DNA from: Ruminococcus sp.
Lineage (GTDB): Bacteria > Bacillota > Clostridia > Oscillospirales > Ruminococcaceae
Reading direction: 5' to 3'
DNA length: 40,584 nt
NCBI GenBank assembly: GCA_017624895.1
Contig: JAGAMB010000015.1
Coordinates: 1-40,584, forward strand
The notes under the pieces are model-generated. The model worked only from the letters and a program-made list of their open reading frames with translations. It had not been told where the DNA came from and ran no database searches. Positions within the stretch are counted from its first letter, which is position 1; each line of letters opens with the position of its first letter. Below are positions 15,854 to 24,226 of this stretch, piece by piece. The position numbers and the translations under genes are program-made.

Positions 15854-18067
15854 TTAATCATTTTTTCTTTCTTTGTATTCTGTTGGCGATACTCCCTCAA
15901 CTGACTTGAACTGGCGCACAAAATAGTTGTATGAGGAATATCCGCACTCTCTTGAAATGTCCGTAACAGTCATATCCGAGGTCAGCAGAAGCTCCTTCGC
16001 CTTGGCAAGACGAAAATCAATCATATCTACGATGATACTCTTTCCGAAATAGAGCTTGTACATTTTTTGCAGATAGCTCTTGCTCAGATAAAGCTCCGAG
16101 GCTATATCATTAACATTCCACGGTAATTCGGGGTTTTTCATAATTCGTCCGCGGAGCAGACAAAGTTTTTCATACTGCGGATTTTCCATTGTTTCCGATA
16201 CGGTATAGCTGTAAATTCTGTTCAGCGCTGCCTTATGCAGACAAGCTCCCGGAGATGGCTCATTAGACAACGGCTGACTGTCCGTACCTATGGTAAAGTT
16301 TATGTTGCAGTTGACATCTTCGCCGAACTGTGACTTTTTTACTCTTTCAGAAAGATGTCTGAAAATTTCATCGCTCCTGTTCCGATGTGAAGTTATAACC
16401 GCAAAGGAGTAAACAGACCATATGCCGCATATTTCGTCCTCTTTGATACATTCGCGGATATATTCGGCAAAAGCTGCTGTGATTTTGCTGCACTTGTCAT
16501 CATCACCCTGATAGTGTGCGTCGTTCAGACCTGAAAGCTGTATTCGTATAAACTCAACAGAGGAGCTTTTCTGGCGAAATTCCTCTATGCGGTTGGAAAA
16601 TGTCTTTTTCACGCCTGTTCTGTTCAGAAGCCCTGTGCTGTTGTCATAAAGCATTGCGTGGCTTGCATTTGTTACTGTTCTGTCAAGTATGGATTTTATA
16701 CGCACCTGCTCCAACGCAACATTTATGTAGTTTATCCAATGGATATACAGCTCGCTGAAGCTCATAGGCACCTTTCCGTATGATATTGCGGAATAGCCGA
16801 AAAAATTGTCGTTGAAATGCAGGGGAGTGATAAAATAAGCCAGCGGATATGGGCGCGGATCGTTATAGTCAGGAAGAATATCCTCGGAGGAGAAAAATCC
16901 GATATTGTCAAAGCGGCGGTGTATACCCTCTTTTGAAAGTATGACTTTCATTTCGTCGCCTGTTTTAAATGTGAGCTTATCCGTAAACTTTCCGCCGCGG
17001 CATTCTATATATTTCTTTGTAAGGCATATGCTCATATGGCGCATTTTATAAAGATAGTAGGTGTAATTATCAAGGCGGTCTGCAAATTCTTCGGGGGCAG
17101 ATGTATTTGTTATATCAAAGAGCATATCCCTGTGGAGGATATCGTCCTCGTAGGCGCGGAGCATTTTGTCACTTCGGGAGATAGCCTGTACAGGCGGATC
17201 ATTGCAGCCGCAGCTTTGTGCAGGGATAAAGTTCCCTCTTTCGTCACGTACCTTATGGCTTATCTTTCCTGTGATCATACGGTAAATACGGCGGAAAGCC
17301 TCTGCGCCCATCTGAAAATTCGGGCGGCGGTAGCTTGCAATCCGCGGAATATTAGTTTTGCTTTCTTCGGAAGCGTCATAACCTGTAACCGCAATATCTT
17401 CGGGAACTCTTATACCACCCTTGACAAGAGCATCTGTCAGGGTTATAGCGGAAATATCATTTCCGCAGACAACGGCTTCGGGGCGTTTGATATCGCCTTT
17501 TATTATTTTTGCGGCAAGCTCCTCGGCGGCAGACTTCCAGAAATCGCCATAGAAGCAGGATTCTTTGCCGCTGTTCAGACCGTGATTTTTCATAGAGGCG
17601 ATAAAGCCGCGCAGACGCTCCTCAGAAACAAAATAATTTTTAGGGCCTGTCAGACAATATATCCTGCTGAAGCCGTGAACGTTAATGAGGTGGTCGGTTA
17701 TCTGCTCAAATGCGGAATAGTCGTCGATGGCAGTAGACTCAAAGAGCTTATGTTCCGCGCTGTCGAGGAGCATAACAGGTTTTTCTGATTTGATAAGAAG
17801 ATTATCTATCATAGTTTTTATGGATTCGTCATAGAAGGTGTTGCGTCCATAGAGAAAGCCGTCAAATCGGTGGGAGTTAATAAGCTTGAAGATCTCCTTT
17901 TCCGCCTGTTTGTGTGGATTATTCACATAAAAGTTATGGAGTGGGGCGAGAATTGCTATATCACAGTTTGTTCTGAAAGCCTGTGATATTATGCCCTTTA
18001 GTATTTCTATTTGAAAATTTATCTGACATTCTGTAATAATAACTCCGATAAGCAAACGTTTTTTCAT
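15854..18067 (-). CDS. Hybrid regulator: sugar-binding-type sensor, vestigial GGDEF-like region, AraC DNA-binding domain
   Basis: The 737-residue protein begins with a LacI/periplasmic-binding-protein-like domain (about 1-275: LIGVIITECQINFQIEILKG, VVCGNDISAITLTDAL, DIAVTGYDASEE) but lacks the LacI helix-turn-helix. A middle region follows the phrase SCGCNDP. Residues about 452-640 resemble a GGDEF domain (LYDNSTGLLNRTGVKKTF), but the signature is replaced by GIWSVYSF, so diguanylate cyclase activity is unlikely. Residues 643-737 are an AraC helix-turn-helix pair (VNDIASELYLSKSYLQKMY, VTDISRECGYSSYNYFVRQF). It probably senses a sugar and controls the divergent pectin lyase. Palindromes at 18112-18163 are candidate sites. 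Confidence 0.87.
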   Translation of the reverse strand: MKKRLLIGVIITECQINFQIEILKGIISQAFRTNCDIAILAPLHNFYVNNPHKQAEKEIFKLINSHRFDGFLYGRNTFYDESIKTMIDNLLIKSEKPVMLLDSAEHKLFESTAIDDYSAFEQITDHLINVHGFSRIYCLTGPKNYFVSEERLRGFIASMKNHGLNSGKESCFYGDFWKSAAEELAAKIIKGDIKRPEAVVCGNDISAITLTDALVKGGIRVPEDIAVTGYDASEESKTNIPRIASYRRPNFQMGAEAFRRIYRMITGKISHKVRDERGNFIPAQSCGCNDPPVQAISRSDKMLRAYEDDILHRDMLFDITNTSAPEEFADRLDNYTYYLYKMRHMSICLTKKYIECRGGKFTDKLTFKTGDEMKVILSKEGIHRRFDNIGFFSSEDILPDYNDPRPYPLAYFITPLHFNDNFFGYSAISYGKVPMSFSELYIHWINYINVALEQVRIKSILDRTVTNASHAMLYDNSTGLLNRTGVKKTFSNRIEEFRQKSSSVEFIRIQLSGLNDAHYQGDDDKCSKITAAFAEYIRECIKEDEICGIWSVYSFAVITSHRNRSDEIFRHLSERVKKSQFGEDVNCNINFTIGTDSQPLSNEPSPGACLHKAALNRIYSYTVSETMENPQYEKLCLLRGRIMKNPELPWNVNDIASELYLSKSYLQKMYKLYFGKSIIVDMIDFRLAKAKELLLTSDMTVTDISRECGYSSYNYFVRQFKSVEGVSPTEYKERKND

Positions 18068-18111
18068 AGCTTCACCGCCTTTTAAATCAAAATGTTAGTA
18101 AAAAGACACAA

Positions 18112-18163
18112 AAAATCATTGATTTATTAATGATTTTAGGTTATAATAAGAGAGTAACCTAAA
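18112..18163. promoter_or_regulatory. Two adjacent inverted repeats upstream of the hybrid regulator
   Basis: AAAATCATT (18112-18120) and AATGATTTT (18129-18137) form one exact inverted repeat with an 8-base spacer. TTTAGGTTA (18135-18143) and TAACCTAAA (18155-18163) form a second with an 11-base spacer, and the two overlap by three bases. They lie in the divergent region between the regulator and the pectin lyase and are candidate operators. I see no other gene in 18068-18431. Confidence 0.55.
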
Positions 18164-18292
18164 TAATGATATTTTATGCCTGTTTCTTTTACTGTGTAAT
18201 ATTATATCATATATCACGAATGATTGCAAGACAAAAATGCATATATAAAGCTGAAATATAAAATAATCCTTTTATTTGAATATTATTATTCA

Positions 18293-18321
18293 TTGTCTTT
18301 TTTGAAATCATTGTGTATAAT
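18293..18321 (+). promoter_or_regulatory. Sigma-A promoter for the rhamnogalacturonan lyase
   Basis: TTGTCT (18293-18298), a 17-nt spacer and TATAAT (18316-18321). Transcription would start near 18328, giving a leader of about 100 bases. The weak -35 box fits a promoter that needs an activator, such as the divergent AraC-type regulator. Confidence 0.72.
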
Positions 18322-18431
18322 ATTATTGTAGTTCGGAAATGTCATAAAATCTGAAACACGGAATTATTGATTGGTTTATGGATTATTTTTCAGTGCAGTT
18401 ATCTGTAAATAAGTCGGATGGAGGATTTTTT

Positions 18432-21400
18432 ATGAAGAACAAATTTAAACGTATGCTCTCAGCAACGGCAGCTATTGCAGTTACAGCGTCACTCTCAAAT
18501 GCTGTTCCTGCTGCGGATTACACACTTGAAGCAAAGGCGGCTTCAAATGTGATGCTTGAATATCTCGACAGAGGCATAGCAGCTGTCAATACAGGAAAAG
18601 GTATGCTGGTGAGCTGGCGCTATCTTGCTAATGACGATGATAATGCCGTGTATAAGCTTTATCGTGACAATACTCTGATCTATACAAGCGAGGCTGGAAA
18701 GGCGACCTGCTACCTCGACGCACAGGGAAGTGCTTCTTCAAAGTATCGTGTTGATACCCTCTCATCAAGCGGTGCGGTTGTAAGCTCTGAAAATTGCCGT
18801 CTTATTTCAGGCAATACATATTTCGATATCCCTATGACGCCGCCCACAGGTTCAGGTTGTACCTATAGCCCGAATGATATGTCCGTGGGCGATATAGACG
18901 GCGACGGACAGTATGAGCTTTTTGTCAAGTGGGATCCCAGCAACTCTCAGGATAATTCAAAGGGCGGAAAAACAGGCAACGTTTTCATTGACTGTGTAAG
19001 ACTTGACGGCACAAGAGTATGGAGAGTTGATTTAGGCGTCAATATCCGTGCAGGTGCGCATTATACACAGTTTTATGTAGCGGATTTTGACCTTGACGGC
19101 AAGGCTGAAATGACCTGTAAAACAGCCGACGGAACAAAGGACGGTACAGGAAAAGTAATAGGCGACGGCTCCAAGGATTACCGCAATTCCGACGGATATG
19201 TTCTTAGTGGCCCTGAGTATTATACCCTCTTTGACGGTGCTACAGGTGCGGCTCTTGATACGATTGATTATGAGCCGGCAAGAGGCACAGTCAGCAGCTG
19301 GGGCGATAAGTACGGAAACCGTGTAGACCGCTTCTGGGGTTCAGTTGCATATGTTGACGGCGTTCACCCCTGCGTTATCACAGGACGCGGATATTATACA
19401 CGTATGACTGCAACCTGTTACGGTGTAGAAAACAAGAAGCTCGTCAAGAAATGGGCATTTGATACGGGCAACAGTTCCTCTGCCGTAGGCTACGGCGACG
19501 GAAATCACAACAGTATGCCTGCTGACGTTGACGGCGACGGAAAGCAGGAAATCATCACAGGTGCTACCTGTATTGATGACAATGGCAAGGTTTTATGGAA
19601 TACCGACTTAGGACATGGCGACGCTATGCACCTTGCAGACCTTGATCCCGCTAAAAGCGGACTCGAATTGTGGGTATGCCACGAGGAGAAGAAATCAGGC
19701 TGGGGCGTATCTTATATTGACGCTAAGACGGGTAAGATTATTTTCCATAACGATGGTACAAAGGATACAGGAAGATGCGGTGCGGATAATATCTGGACAG
19801 GCAATGCAGGCGCAGAAATGTGGGGCAACGGCAATGAGATAAAGAATGTCAAGGGCGAGAACCTCTCAATCAGCCGACCTGCTATGAACTTCTTTATCCA
19901 TTGGGACGGCGACCTTGAAAGAGAAATTCTTGACGGTGGTGACGCAAAGCCTGCTGCCATTACAAAGATGAATGAAAATGGTAAGATTGGCTCACTTCTC
20001 ACTACAGACGGATATCTTACAAACAACTCTACAAAGGGCACTCCTTGTCTTTCAGCCGATATCTTCGGTGACTGGCGTGAGGAGCTTATCGTAAGAGCTT
20101 CCGACAACAAATCAGTAAGAATTTACTGCACACCTTATGCGACTGATTACCGCATAACAACTCTTATGCACGACGCACAGTATCGTATGCAGGTATCTTC
20201 ACAGAATACTGCATATAATCAGCCGCCTCATACAAGCTTTTTCCTCGGCACAGGCTATGATCTCCCTGCAAGACCGACCGATACGGTCAATACAGACGGG
20301 GTTGCAGCAAATCCCTCAAAAACAGGTGCCGTAATTAACACAGGATATAATTACAGGATAAAGAATAAGAAAAGCGGACTTTATTTAGAGGTTGCGGAAT
20401 CAAAGGCTGAAAATGGTGCGAATGTTCAGCAGGGTACGACAGGCAGTACTGTATGGAGCTTTGCAGAATCAGCAGCTCCGGGCTATTACTACATCTATTC
20501 CGAGTTAGGCGACGGAAAGACATTTTTACTTGATGTAGATTCAGCAAAGCCTGAAAATGGCACAAATATCGGAATTTGGGATAATACAAACAGCGATGCA
20601 CAGTTTTTCAAGCTTGTTGATAACGGCGATGGTACATACGCTATATGTACAAAGGTTACAAACGATGCAAGCGGTATCGGCGTAACTTCCGCCTCAACAG
20701 AAGCCGGTGCAAACGTTATTGAATGGGAATGTAACGACAGTGACGACCAGAAGTGGATTCTGGAAATAAAATATGATACGATCAGCGGCAGCCTTGTTAA
20801 AGAGCTGGCTGTCAAGGATCTGGATAACAATGCTGACTGGAAAATTACAGGAAATGCAGCAGTAGGTTCTCTCATTTACGGTGACAGAGATTTCACCTAT
20901 ACACAGCTCCCCGCTTCTCTCACAGGGGCTGAAATGATTCAGACTGCCTGCGATTCAAAGAACAGCGCAAATGAGCTTGCTGAGTTTACAGCGGCTAAGG
21001 ATATCAAAGTATCGGTTCTCCTTGATACACGAGTACAGGAGTCTATGGGAGCAATCCCCGAATGGCTGAACGGCTGGACAAAGACAGCTGAGCAGGCTGC
21101 AAGCAGCAATGATGTAATATTCGATATATACGAGAAATCTTTTAAGGCAGGAGAGCTCGTTTCACTTGGTACGAATACAACATCATATAACGTTATGAAC
21201 TATGCTGTACTTGTTAAGGAGGATGCGGCTGTTACAACAACAACTACTACAGCTGCTGCTACGACCACAACTGCTCCCCCTCCAGCTTCATCAACAACTA
21301 CCACCACAACAACTCCGGTTGAGCCTCCCTCAAATATAGTTGCAGGCGACGCTAACTGTGACGGTGATGTTACTATGGCAGATGCAGCGGCAATTTTCCA

Positions 21401-21551
21401 GAGCATAGGAAACCCCGATAAATACGCTTTATCGGCGCAGGGAAGAAAGAATGCAGATGTTTCAGGCGGCGGTGACGGTATAACTGCTGCGGACGCTATT
21501 GCAGTTCAGAAATATACTGCCGGAATTATAACTGTACTTCCCGAAGTATAA
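18432..21551 (+). CDS. Cellulosomal rhamnogalacturonan lyase (PL11) with ricin-like domain and dockerin
   Basis: ATG 18432 follows GGAGG and opens a signal peptide (MKNKFKRMLSATAAIAVTAS...). An upstream in-frame ATG at 18378 lacks a ribosome site. The 1039-residue secreted protein has, in order: a PL11 rhamnogalacturonan lyase domain (about 40-615: MSVGDIDGDGQYELFVKWDP, WGDKYGNRVDRFWGSVAYVD, CLSADIFGDWREELIVR); a ricin-type lectin domain (about 640-790); a beta-rich module (about 795-925) I cannot name; a Thr-rich linker; and a dockerin (972-1039). The dockerin has calcium loops DANCDGDVTMAD and DVSGGGDGITAAD, the latter with 13 residues. It should cleave the rhamnose-galacturonate backbone of pectin by beta-elimination while docked on a scaffoldin. 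Confidence 0.93.
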   Translation: MKNKFKRMLSATAAIAVTASLSNAVPAADYTLEAKAASNVMLEYLDRGIAAVNTGKGMLVSWRYLANDDDNAVYKLYRDNTLIYTSEAGKATCYLDAQGSASSKYRVDTLSSSGAVVSSENCRLISGNTYFDIPMTPPTGSGCTYSPNDMSVGDIDGDGQYELFVKWDPSNSQDNSKGGKTGNVFIDCVRLDGTRVWRVDLGVNIRAGAHYTQFYVADFDLDGKAEMTCKTADGTKDGTGKVIGDGSKDYRNSDGYVLSGPEYYTLFDGATGAALDTIDYEPARGTVSSWGDKYGNRVDRFWGSVAYVDGVHPCVITGRGYYTRMTATCYGVENKKLVKKWAFDTGNSSSAVGYGDGNHNSMPADVDGDGKQEIITGATCIDDNGKVLWNTDLGHGDAMHLADLDPAKSGLELWVCHEEKKSGWGVSYIDAKTGKIIFHNDGTKDTGRCGADNIWTGNAGAEMWGNGNEIKNVKGENLSISRPAMNFFIHWDGDLEREILDGGDAKPAAITKMNENGKIGSLLTTDGYLTNNSTKGTPCLSADIFGDWREELIVRASDNKSVRIYCTPYATDYRITTLMHDAQYRMQVSSQNTAYNQPPHTSFFLGTGYDLPARPTDTVNTDGVAANPSKTGAVINTGYNYRIKNKKSGLYLEVAESKAENGANVQQGTTGSTVWSFAESAAPGYYYIYSELGDGKTFLLDVDSAKPENGTNIGIWDNTNSDAQFFKLVDNGDGTYAICTKVTNDASGIGVTSASTEAGANVIEWECNDSDDQKWILEIKYDTISGSLVKELAVKDLDNNADWKITGNAAVGSLIYGDRDFTYTQLPASLTGAEMIQTACDSKNSANELAEFTAAKDIKVSVLLDTRVQESMGAIPEWLNGWTKTAEQAASSNDVIFDIYEKSFKAGELVSLGTNTTSYNVMNYAVLVKEDAAVTTTTTTAAATTTTAPPPASSTTTTTTTPVEPPSNIVAGDANCDGDVTMADAAAIFQSIGNPDKYALSAQGRKNADVSGGGDGITAADAIAVQKYTAGIITVLPEV

Positions 21552-21570
21552 AAGCCAATTCTTTTTCATA

Positions 21571-21731
21571 AGGCAACACCGCATAGAGCTTGTGCGAAAG
21601 ATGCGAAGTCAGATTGTATAGAAAGCTCGCAGGCATACTGTCGTATGTCAAGAGAGTTCTATGCAAGATGATGTGGAATATGCAAGCAGATTTCATGCAA
21701 AACCGTTAGGTGTGCTTTGTGCGGTGTTGCT
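21571..21731. repeat. Family 2 MITE-like element with ATA target duplication
   Basis: The 161-bp element has ends AGGCAACACCGCATAGAGC and, inverted, AGCAACACCGCACAAAGC, flanked by ATA on both sides (21568-21570 and 21732-21734). The interior shares GCAGGCATACT and CGTATGTCAAG with the inverted copy at 39914-40072. It is non-coding and separates the lyase stop from its terminator. Confidence 0.85.
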
Positions 21732-21746
21732 ATAAATACCCTTTTG

Positions 21747-21776
21747 AAAGGCTCTCCACATTGTTGGGGAGCTTTT
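21747..21776 (+). terminator. Terminator after the rhamnogalacturonan lyase
   Basis: AAAGGCTCTCC (21747-21757) pairs with GGGGAGCTTTT (21766-21776), including two G-U pairs, around an 8-base loop. The T run is short and partly within the stem. A repeat element lies between it and the gene. Confidence 0.6.
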
Positions 21777-21784
21777 CGCCGTAG

Positions 21785-21813
21785 TTGACAGGAAAATAAA
21801 AATATGGTATCAT
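21785..21813 (+). promoter_or_regulatory. Sigma-A promoter for the ABC-F gene
   Basis: TTGACA (21785-21790), a 17-nt spacer and TATCAT (21808-21813) lie 31 bases before ATG 21845. Confidence 0.8.
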
Positions 21814-21844
21814 AATAATACTACTTATAGAAAAGGAAGATATT

Positions 21845-23770
21845 ATGCTTGTCAGCCTGAATAATATAAATAAATTTTATAACGGAAAACAGATACTGAG
21901 CAATGTATCTCTGACTGTTGATGAAAATGACAAAATCGGACTTGTGGGCAATAACGGCTGCGGCAAGTCCACCTTGCTGAAAATCCTCACAGGCTCCGTT
22001 GAACCTGACCGTTTCAGCGAAAAAGACGGTATTATCTCATTTGCCTCAAAAACTACTATAGGTTATCTGGAGCAGATGGGCGGTCTTGACTCTGAAAATA
22101 CCGTTATGGAGGAAATGAACAAGGTCTTTGAGCCGATACATAAAGCCATTGAGCGCCTCCGTGACATTGAACTTGAAATTGAACTGGGAGATAATTCCTC
22201 TGCTGACGAATATCAGCAGCTTTCCTCCTGGATAGAAGCCAACGACGGCTATAATACAGATGTAAAAATACGCACCGTTCTCAATGGTATGGGATTTTCG
22301 GGGGAACAGCTTAACCGCACCGTTCACGGCTTCAGCGGCGGCGAAAAAACCCGTCTTTGCATTGCAAAGCTGCTCCTTGAGGAGCCTAATCTGCTTATTC
22401 TTGACGAGCCGACAAACCACCTCGACTTCAAAACGATCATGTGGCTTGAGGATTACCTCCGCAGCTATCGTGGAGCTGTCCTTATTGTCAGCCACGACAG
22501 ATATTTTCTGGACAGGCTTTGTACTTCTGTATGTGAGATTGAAAGAGGAATCCTCACACGCTATAAGGGAAATTACTCAGCATTTATCCGTCAGCGTGAG
22601 GAGAATACCGCCCGCCGTGAAAAGGAGTACGAACAGCAGCAGAAGCAAATCGCCAAAATGGAGGACTATGTTGCGCGGAATCTCGTCCGTGCCTCTACTA
22701 CAAAAATGGCTCAGAGCCGCAGAAAACAGCTTGAAAAAATCGAGCGTATAGAAAAGCCCTTTCATGAGGAAAAACACGCTAAAATCAAGTTTACATATGC
22801 TGTTGAGCCGCCTATAGATGTGTTGAAAGTCAAGAATACAGATATCTCCGTAGGGGAGGGGCTTAACCGCAAAACTCTCGTTGACAGCGTAAGCTTTGAT
22901 GTGCGCAGAGGTGAAAAAATCGGTATTATCGGTGATAACGGCATAGGAAAATCAACTCTGCTGAAAATTATACAGGGACTTCACCCTCACGAGGGAATTG
23001 TCCGCTGGAATACAAATATAAAGATATCCTATTTTGAGCAGGAAAGTACAAATCTTAACCGTGAGCTGACGGTTATGGAGGAGCTTCACAGCCGCTATCC
23101 CTCGCTTTCTGATTTGGAAGTGCGAAATCTTCTGGCGCAGGTTCGCTTTGTGGGCGAAAATGTTTTCAAGGAAACGGGAGTTATCAGCGGCGGTGAACGT
23201 GCAAAGCTTTGTTTCGCCATTATGATGCAGGAACACGGCAATGTGCTTATCCTTGACGAGCCTACAAACCATCTTGATTTAAGCTCTAAGGAGGCTATTG
23301 AAACGGCTCTGGAGGAGTATACAGGCACGATTATTTTTGTATCCCATGACCGCTATCTTCTCAGCAAGATCGCAGACAGGCTCATTGAGCTGACTGACGG
23401 TTCATACCGTGAGCATAACTACGGTTTTGAGAAGTATCTCGATGTTCTCCGCGCTGAACAGGCTGAGGAAAAACGTGCTGCCGACGCGGAAAAATTCGCT
23501 AAAGCTGCTGAGGCTGCAAAGGAAAAGCAGACTAAGACATACCGCAATAAGCAGCAGAGAAGCGCTGACGCTGCACGTAAGAATGAAATGCGCCGTCTTG
23601 AAAAGGAAATTGACGAGTTGCAGGCGCAAATCGACGCTCTCAGCGAGGAGATAACAAAGGAAGAAGTATATTCCGATTATGAGCTGATGAATGCAAAGTG
23701 TCGTGAAATAGACGAATTAAAGGGGAAGATTGACGAAAATTTTGAAAAGCTTATCGAGCTTGATGAATGA
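21845..23770 (+). CDS. ABC-F family ATPase
   Basis: The 641-residue protein has two ABC ATPase domains and no membrane segments. Walker A motifs are GNNGCGKST and GDNGIGKST, signature motifs FSGGEKTRL and ISGGERAKL, and Walker B motifs both end LDEPTNHLD. The inter-domain linker (about 245-310) is charged and helical. The C-terminus (about 530-641) is a long coiled coil. ABC-F proteins act on the ribosome as translation factors, and some give resistance to ribosome-targeting drugs. Sequence alone does not tell which; the C-terminal extension resembles YdiF/Uup-type housekeeping members. It stands alone with its own promoter. Confidence 0.92.
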   Translation: MLVSLNNINKFYNGKQILSNVSLTVDENDKIGLVGNNGCGKSTLLKILTGSVEPDRFSEKDGIISFASKTTIGYLEQMGGLDSENTVMEEMNKVFEPIHKAIERLRDIELEIELGDNSSADEYQQLSSWIEANDGYNTDVKIRTVLNGMGFSGEQLNRTVHGFSGGEKTRLCIAKLLLEEPNLLILDEPTNHLDFKTIMWLEDYLRSYRGAVLIVSHDRYFLDRLCTSVCEIERGILTRYKGNYSAFIRQREENTARREKEYEQQQKQIAKMEDYVARNLVRASTTKMAQSRRKQLEKIERIEKPFHEEKHAKIKFTYAVEPPIDVLKVKNTDISVGEGLNRKTLVDSVSFDVRRGEKIGIIGDNGIGKSTLLKIIQGLHPHEGIVRWNTNIKISYFEQESTNLNRELTVMEELHSRYPSLSDLEVRNLLAQVRFVGENVFKETGVISGGERAKLCFAIMMQEHGNVLILDEPTNHLDLSSKEAIETALEEYTGTIIFVSHDRYLLSKIADRLIELTDGSYREHNYGFEKYLDVLRAEQAEEKRAADAEKFAKAAEAAKEKQTKTYRNKQQRSADAARKNEMRRLEKEIDELQAQIDALSEEITKEEVYSDYELMNAKCREIDELKGKIDENFEKLIELDE

Positions 23771-23776
23771 TTTGTT

Positions 23777-23815
23777 AATTCGTAATTCGTAATGCGTAAT
23801 GCGTAATGCGTAATT
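23777..23815. repeat. Heptamer tandem array after the ABC-F gene
   Basis: Five and a half tandem 7-base units: AATTCGT twice, AATGCGT three times, then AATT. It begins 6 bases after the ABC-F stop. Similar AT-rich heptamer arrays (AATTAAG units) occur at 25600-25634 and at both ends of the element at 29584-29872. The rest of 23816-23925 shows nothing recognisable apart from GGCGGATAATCTGC, reminiscent of family 3. Confidence 0.85.
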
Positions 23816-23925
23816 AAATTTGCAAAGGCGGATAATCTGCACCTTACAAGTGTGTGGCATTTCAACATATTTTCTTGTCATAAATTGTCTGAAATGCCAA
23901 AAATAACAATTGCTGAAAAAAACTA

Positions 23926-23954
23926 TTGAAAAATAAGCGCGGATATGCTATAAT
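23926..23954 (+). promoter_or_regulatory. Sigma-A promoter for the SCIFF locus
   Basis: TTGAAA (23926-23931), a 17-nt spacer and TATAAT (23949-23954) lie 38 bases before the SCIFF precursor ATG. Confidence 0.83.
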
Positions 23955-23992
23955 AATAACAAGCTATTTTTCGAAAAAAGGAGGTTTCTGTT

Positions 23993-24130
23993 ATGAAACA
24001 TATCAAGACAATGAATAAGGCTAATCTCAAGGAGTCCGCTAAGAAGGGCGGCTGCGGCAATTGCCAGGCTTCATGCCAGTCAGCTTGCAAGACTTCCTGC
24101 ACAGTTGCTAACCAGAAGTGCGAGAGATAA
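23993..24130 (+). CDS. scfA: SCIFF ranthipeptide precursor (six cysteines in 45 residues)
   Basis: A 45-residue peptide with a strong GGAGG ribosome site. It begins MKHIKTMNKANLKESAKKGG and has cysteines at 21, 24, 28, 32, 36 and 43, exactly the SCIFF pattern. SCIFF peptides are near-universal in Clostridia and are modified by the adjacent radical SAM enzyme, which forms thioether crosslinks from Cys sulfur to a non-Cys residue. For the Clostridium thermocellum homologue I recall a Cys32-Thr37 link; both residues are present at those positions here. The biological role is not settled; signalling has been suggested for ranthipeptides. The gene is followed by two hairpins and then the maturase. 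Confidence 0.96.
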   Translation: MKHIKTMNKANLKESAKKGGCGNCQASCQSACKTSCTVANQKCER

Positions 24131-24131
24131 G

Positions 24132-24183
24132 AGATTTTTTCCGAAAAATCTTTAGGGGCAGTGTTATGCTGCCCTGTTTTTTT
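24132..24183 (+). terminator. Hairpin and terminator between SCIFF precursor and maturase
   Basis: AGATTTTT and AAAAATCT (24132-24151) form a first hairpin. GGGCAG (24156-24161) and CTGCCC (24169-24174) form a second, followed by TGTTTTTTT. This should end most transcripts after the precursor and let a minority through to the maturase, matching the need for more peptide than enzyme. Confidence 0.8.
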
Positions 24184-24226
24184 CATTAGGTGACCGATAG
24201 GGTTGCTATCAGAGGAGTGTGTTTGT

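Noticed and set aside
21200-21406. Valine-rich minus-strand frame opposite the lyase C-terminus
   Set aside because: It is the complement of the Thr-rich linker repeat codons.
23777-23815. CRISPR-like array
   Set aside because: The units are 7 bases with no spacers, and no cas genes are present.
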